Assembly: GCA_963971425.1 (NCBI GenBank)
Contig: OZ020523.1
Span: forward strand, 22,363,105 to 22,427,104
Length of the DNA stretch: 64,000 nucleotides
Direction: 5' to 3'
DNA from: Bryoerythrophyllum caledonicum
Taxonomy: Eukaryota > Streptophyta > Bryopsida > Pottiales > Pottiaceae
Positions 62,320-64,000 of the stretch are shown here, piece after piece (within the stretch, counting starts at the first letter, position 1; the number at the start of each line of letters is the position of its first letter). Position numbers and translations under genes: made by a program. The notes beneath the pieces are model-generated. The model ran no database searches, was not told the DNA's origin, and saw only the letters and a program-made list of their open reading frames with translations.

Positions 62320-62398
62320 ATACATTCCTCCTATCTCTCTCACTAATTACATTCCTCCTATCTCTCTCACTAATTACATTCCTCCTATCTCTCTCAAA
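62320..62398. repeat. 26-27 bp triplication
   Basis: CATTCCTCCTATCTCTCTCA followed by CTAATTA (or AAG in the last unit) occurs three times; copy 1 (40,826 region) has it once. A local tandem expansion after the segmental duplication. Confidence 0.85.
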
Positions 62399-62413
62399 GT
62401 GCTTCAAGGAACA

Positions 62414-62815
62414 TTACATGAAGTCGTTACACACAGAGTATATTACGTACCCGATCCAAATCACACTCTTGACGATGGACGCTGCGACAGCAAACTTTGG
62501 AGCTCCTGGTGGTACTGCTGGACCTGCTGCCTCCGGCGCGGAAGCTGTGCCTTCCCAGAACCACTGACCGTCCTCGTTCAGCTTGACGAGAATCTCCTTA
62601 AACTTGACGACGTCGTCGGCAGAGAAGGCAGACTGAAGCGCCATGTTGTCGACCGTCCTGATCAGAACATACTCGCGGCAGGTGTCGTTGACGTTCACGA
62701 CGAGCTTGCAGGTGCGGCCACGCTTTAACGCGGACACATGACGCGCGACGTTCCTCTCTCGAATCTTGAAGTCGAATCCTGTCGTATTTCTCACCTTCAC
62801 CATGACCTTCACCAT
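62414..62815 (-). CDS. Small unidentified protein, duplicated gene copy 2
   Basis: Partner of the gene at 40,867-41,265, about 133 codons from MVKVMVKVRNTTGFDFKIRE to the stop at 62,414. The changes are few: Glu to Gly, Tyr to Cys in NDTCREY, Asp to Val, and an extra codon in LVKLNEDGQ. The frame is intact, the acceptor TTTTCGCAG before the ATG and the donor-like GTACGT (62,450) are kept, and the C-terminal hydrophobic segment remains. The last codons differ from copy 1 (YSVCNDFM against HSICTDLT), which fits an intron there rather than true C-terminus. Family not recognised. Confidence 0.58.
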   Translation of the reverse strand: MVKVMVKVRNTTGFDFKIRERNVARHVSALKRGRTCKLVVNVNDTCREYVLIRTVDNMALQSAFSADDVVKFKEILVKLNEDGQWFWEGTASAPEAAGPAVPPGAPKFAVAASIVKSVIWIGYVIYSVCNDFM

Positions 62816-62816
62816 T

Positions 62817-64000
62817 CTGCGAAAACGAAATGACAAAACAATTTCGACACTCTCGTGAACCTATCCACTGGTGACGGATCGTCGATGGAGCGACGGCGTC
62901 AGCAGGAGCTCTAAGGAAAATGTTGCAATTGACGTTGAAGCAGGCTCATGTTTAGTCTTGTAGGCTTGAAGAAACGCATCTGATTAGAAAGTTGAGTTGG
63001 TCCCCAAATCTGATAACTAACCACGCTCTACGTAGACAATAGATTTCAAGCGCGGTTCTACGTTTTTCGGTTGACGGTTTTGGGGTGGACCGAAGGATGG
63101 TCTAGAAATGCGAAAAGCGTCCCATGTAAACGACACAGGATCGCTGCCACGTCAGAAATAACTGCCATGGTGTACCGGCTTCCTGACAAATGCTCCCACG
63201 TGATGATAAAACATTACATTCATCCAAGTTTTTGTGAAGGTGTTGCTAGCTTTGTGCATGTAGTACATGTACTGTAGATACCCTTCATAGAGTGTGTAAC
63301 TTTTTCTCCAAACAAGAGTGACATGGAACTCAACGTAGTGTATTTTAGAAACTTCTAGGTTTAGTTCTAAATATGAATTTGAGTCATCAAAATGATATTT
63401 TTTGAAATTGAGTCCAACTAATGGAATGAAGTTTATCAAATCTTGTTTCCAATCCAAACTGAAAATTTGAAAAATACATAAAATTGAGTAAGTTATTGCA
63501 ATTTGAACTTTAAGCCTATTACCATGGATGACCAATTTCCTAATTTGAGCTAAACACAGAAGTTTCATCTACACCACAAGTTTCAGCACAATAATGAACA
63601 CCTTCAGTGAAATTATCATATTTTTTATGCAAAATTTATATGTGAATACAAGCCTGCTAGCTAGGTCCCGGATTCGAGGTCCTGTTACCTCGTTTGGCGG
63701 CGGTGCGCATCAGCAGTGCGTTCTTGAGTGGTGAGAGACGAAGTGGGGGCGAGCTGCGACACTACCTACCTCCCACGTCAGTCACGCATTACGTCGCGTG
63801 ACGCGCTGCACTCTTCTGAAGTGGGCGCTCTTCTGCACTGTCGCCCGCGTCGTAGCCACCCCTCGCATTCTTCAGTATTCTTTTCTCCCTAGGCAGCCTG
63901 CCCCAAAACATACGCAACTGGGTATTTTTTACCAGGTATAATACGCCACTCCCAGCTCGCCTTCTGTTCTTTGCTTTCCCATCCTATTTACCATTTCATT
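62817..64000 (-). promoter_or_regulatory. Upstream region of the unidentified gene, copy 2
   Basis: Mirrors 41,266-42,595: AT-rich intron-like stretch, then the GC-rich patch at 63,660-63,870. It carries small deletions relative to copy 1. No separate gene is seen. Confidence 0.4.

Larger units (their letters stand above)
60527..64000. repeat. Segmental duplication, copy 2, right part
   Basis: Collinear with 39,975-42,595, with a 926 bp insertion at 61,105. The match continues to the last base of the window, so the segment is cut by the window edge. Confidence 0.9.

Noticed and set aside
1-64000. Reading the RT-bearing region as a bacterial or viral reverse transcriptase system
   Set aside because: The target duplication, APE and RNase H domains, microsatellite tail and neighbouring intron-bearing plant genes show a nuclear non-LTR retrotransposon.

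Overview
The window is eukaryotic nuclear DNA from a streptophyte (green plant lineage). Genes have several exons with GT..AG introns, intergenic DNA is long and AT-rich, and the enzyme genes are plant-type. One gene encodes a CCDC40/FAP172-type protein of motile cilia, so the source should be a plant with swimming sperm (bryophyte, lycophyte, fern or charophyte). Seed plants with non-flagellate sperm are excluded if the gene is functional. I cannot name the species.

Layout. (1) 1-6.9 kb: no genes, decayed repeats. (2) 6.9-11.6 kb, minus strand: a ten-exon CCDC40-like axonemal gene that I could join in frame from start to stop (893 aa). (3) 14.0-15.2 kb: an array of about 39 bp repeats, followed by a two-exon serine acetyltransferase gene (16.16-17.87 kb, 396 aa). 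(4) 19.3-23.2 kb: a broken fragment of a non-LTR retrotransposon (LINE), itself interrupted by a TTAA-flanked element. (5) 24.6-32 kb: gene-free, with several inverted-repeat elements and fold-backs. (6) 33.4-38.5 kb, plus strand: a twelve-exon CUE-like/DUF1771/SMR protein gene. (7) 38.2-42.6 kb: one copy of a duplicated segment that carries the last SMR exon and a small unidentified gene. (8) 45.35-47.82 plus 60.53-64.0 kb: the second copy, split by a 12.7 kb LINE insertion (47,822-60,515).

The main discovery candidate is that LINE. Its target-site duplication (TGTAACAATGT) is perfect, its tail is (TTC)n, and two hairpins lie just before the tail. It encodes an ORF1 protein, then a 2A-type ribosome-skipping motif (GDIETNPGP) in the ORF2 frame, then an ORF2 with an APE endonuclease, reverse transcriptase, RNase H, a CCHC zinc motif and a C-terminal restriction-like (KPD...E...K) nuclease. 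Two endonucleases in one element recalls the Dualen/RandI clade; the added 2A motif in a plant genome looks unusual. This copy is dead: five in-frame stops and about four frameshifts in ORF2.

Because the duplicated segment exists twice, several transposon insertions can be read against their empty sites. They show a TTAA duplication with CCC..GGG ends (piggyBac-like, 926 bp), an AGA duplication with CAC..GTG ends (CACTA-like, 656 bp), and a third inverted-repeat element at two different places in the two copies. Many other copies of the TTAA family, from 72 to about 1,090 bp, are scattered through the window.
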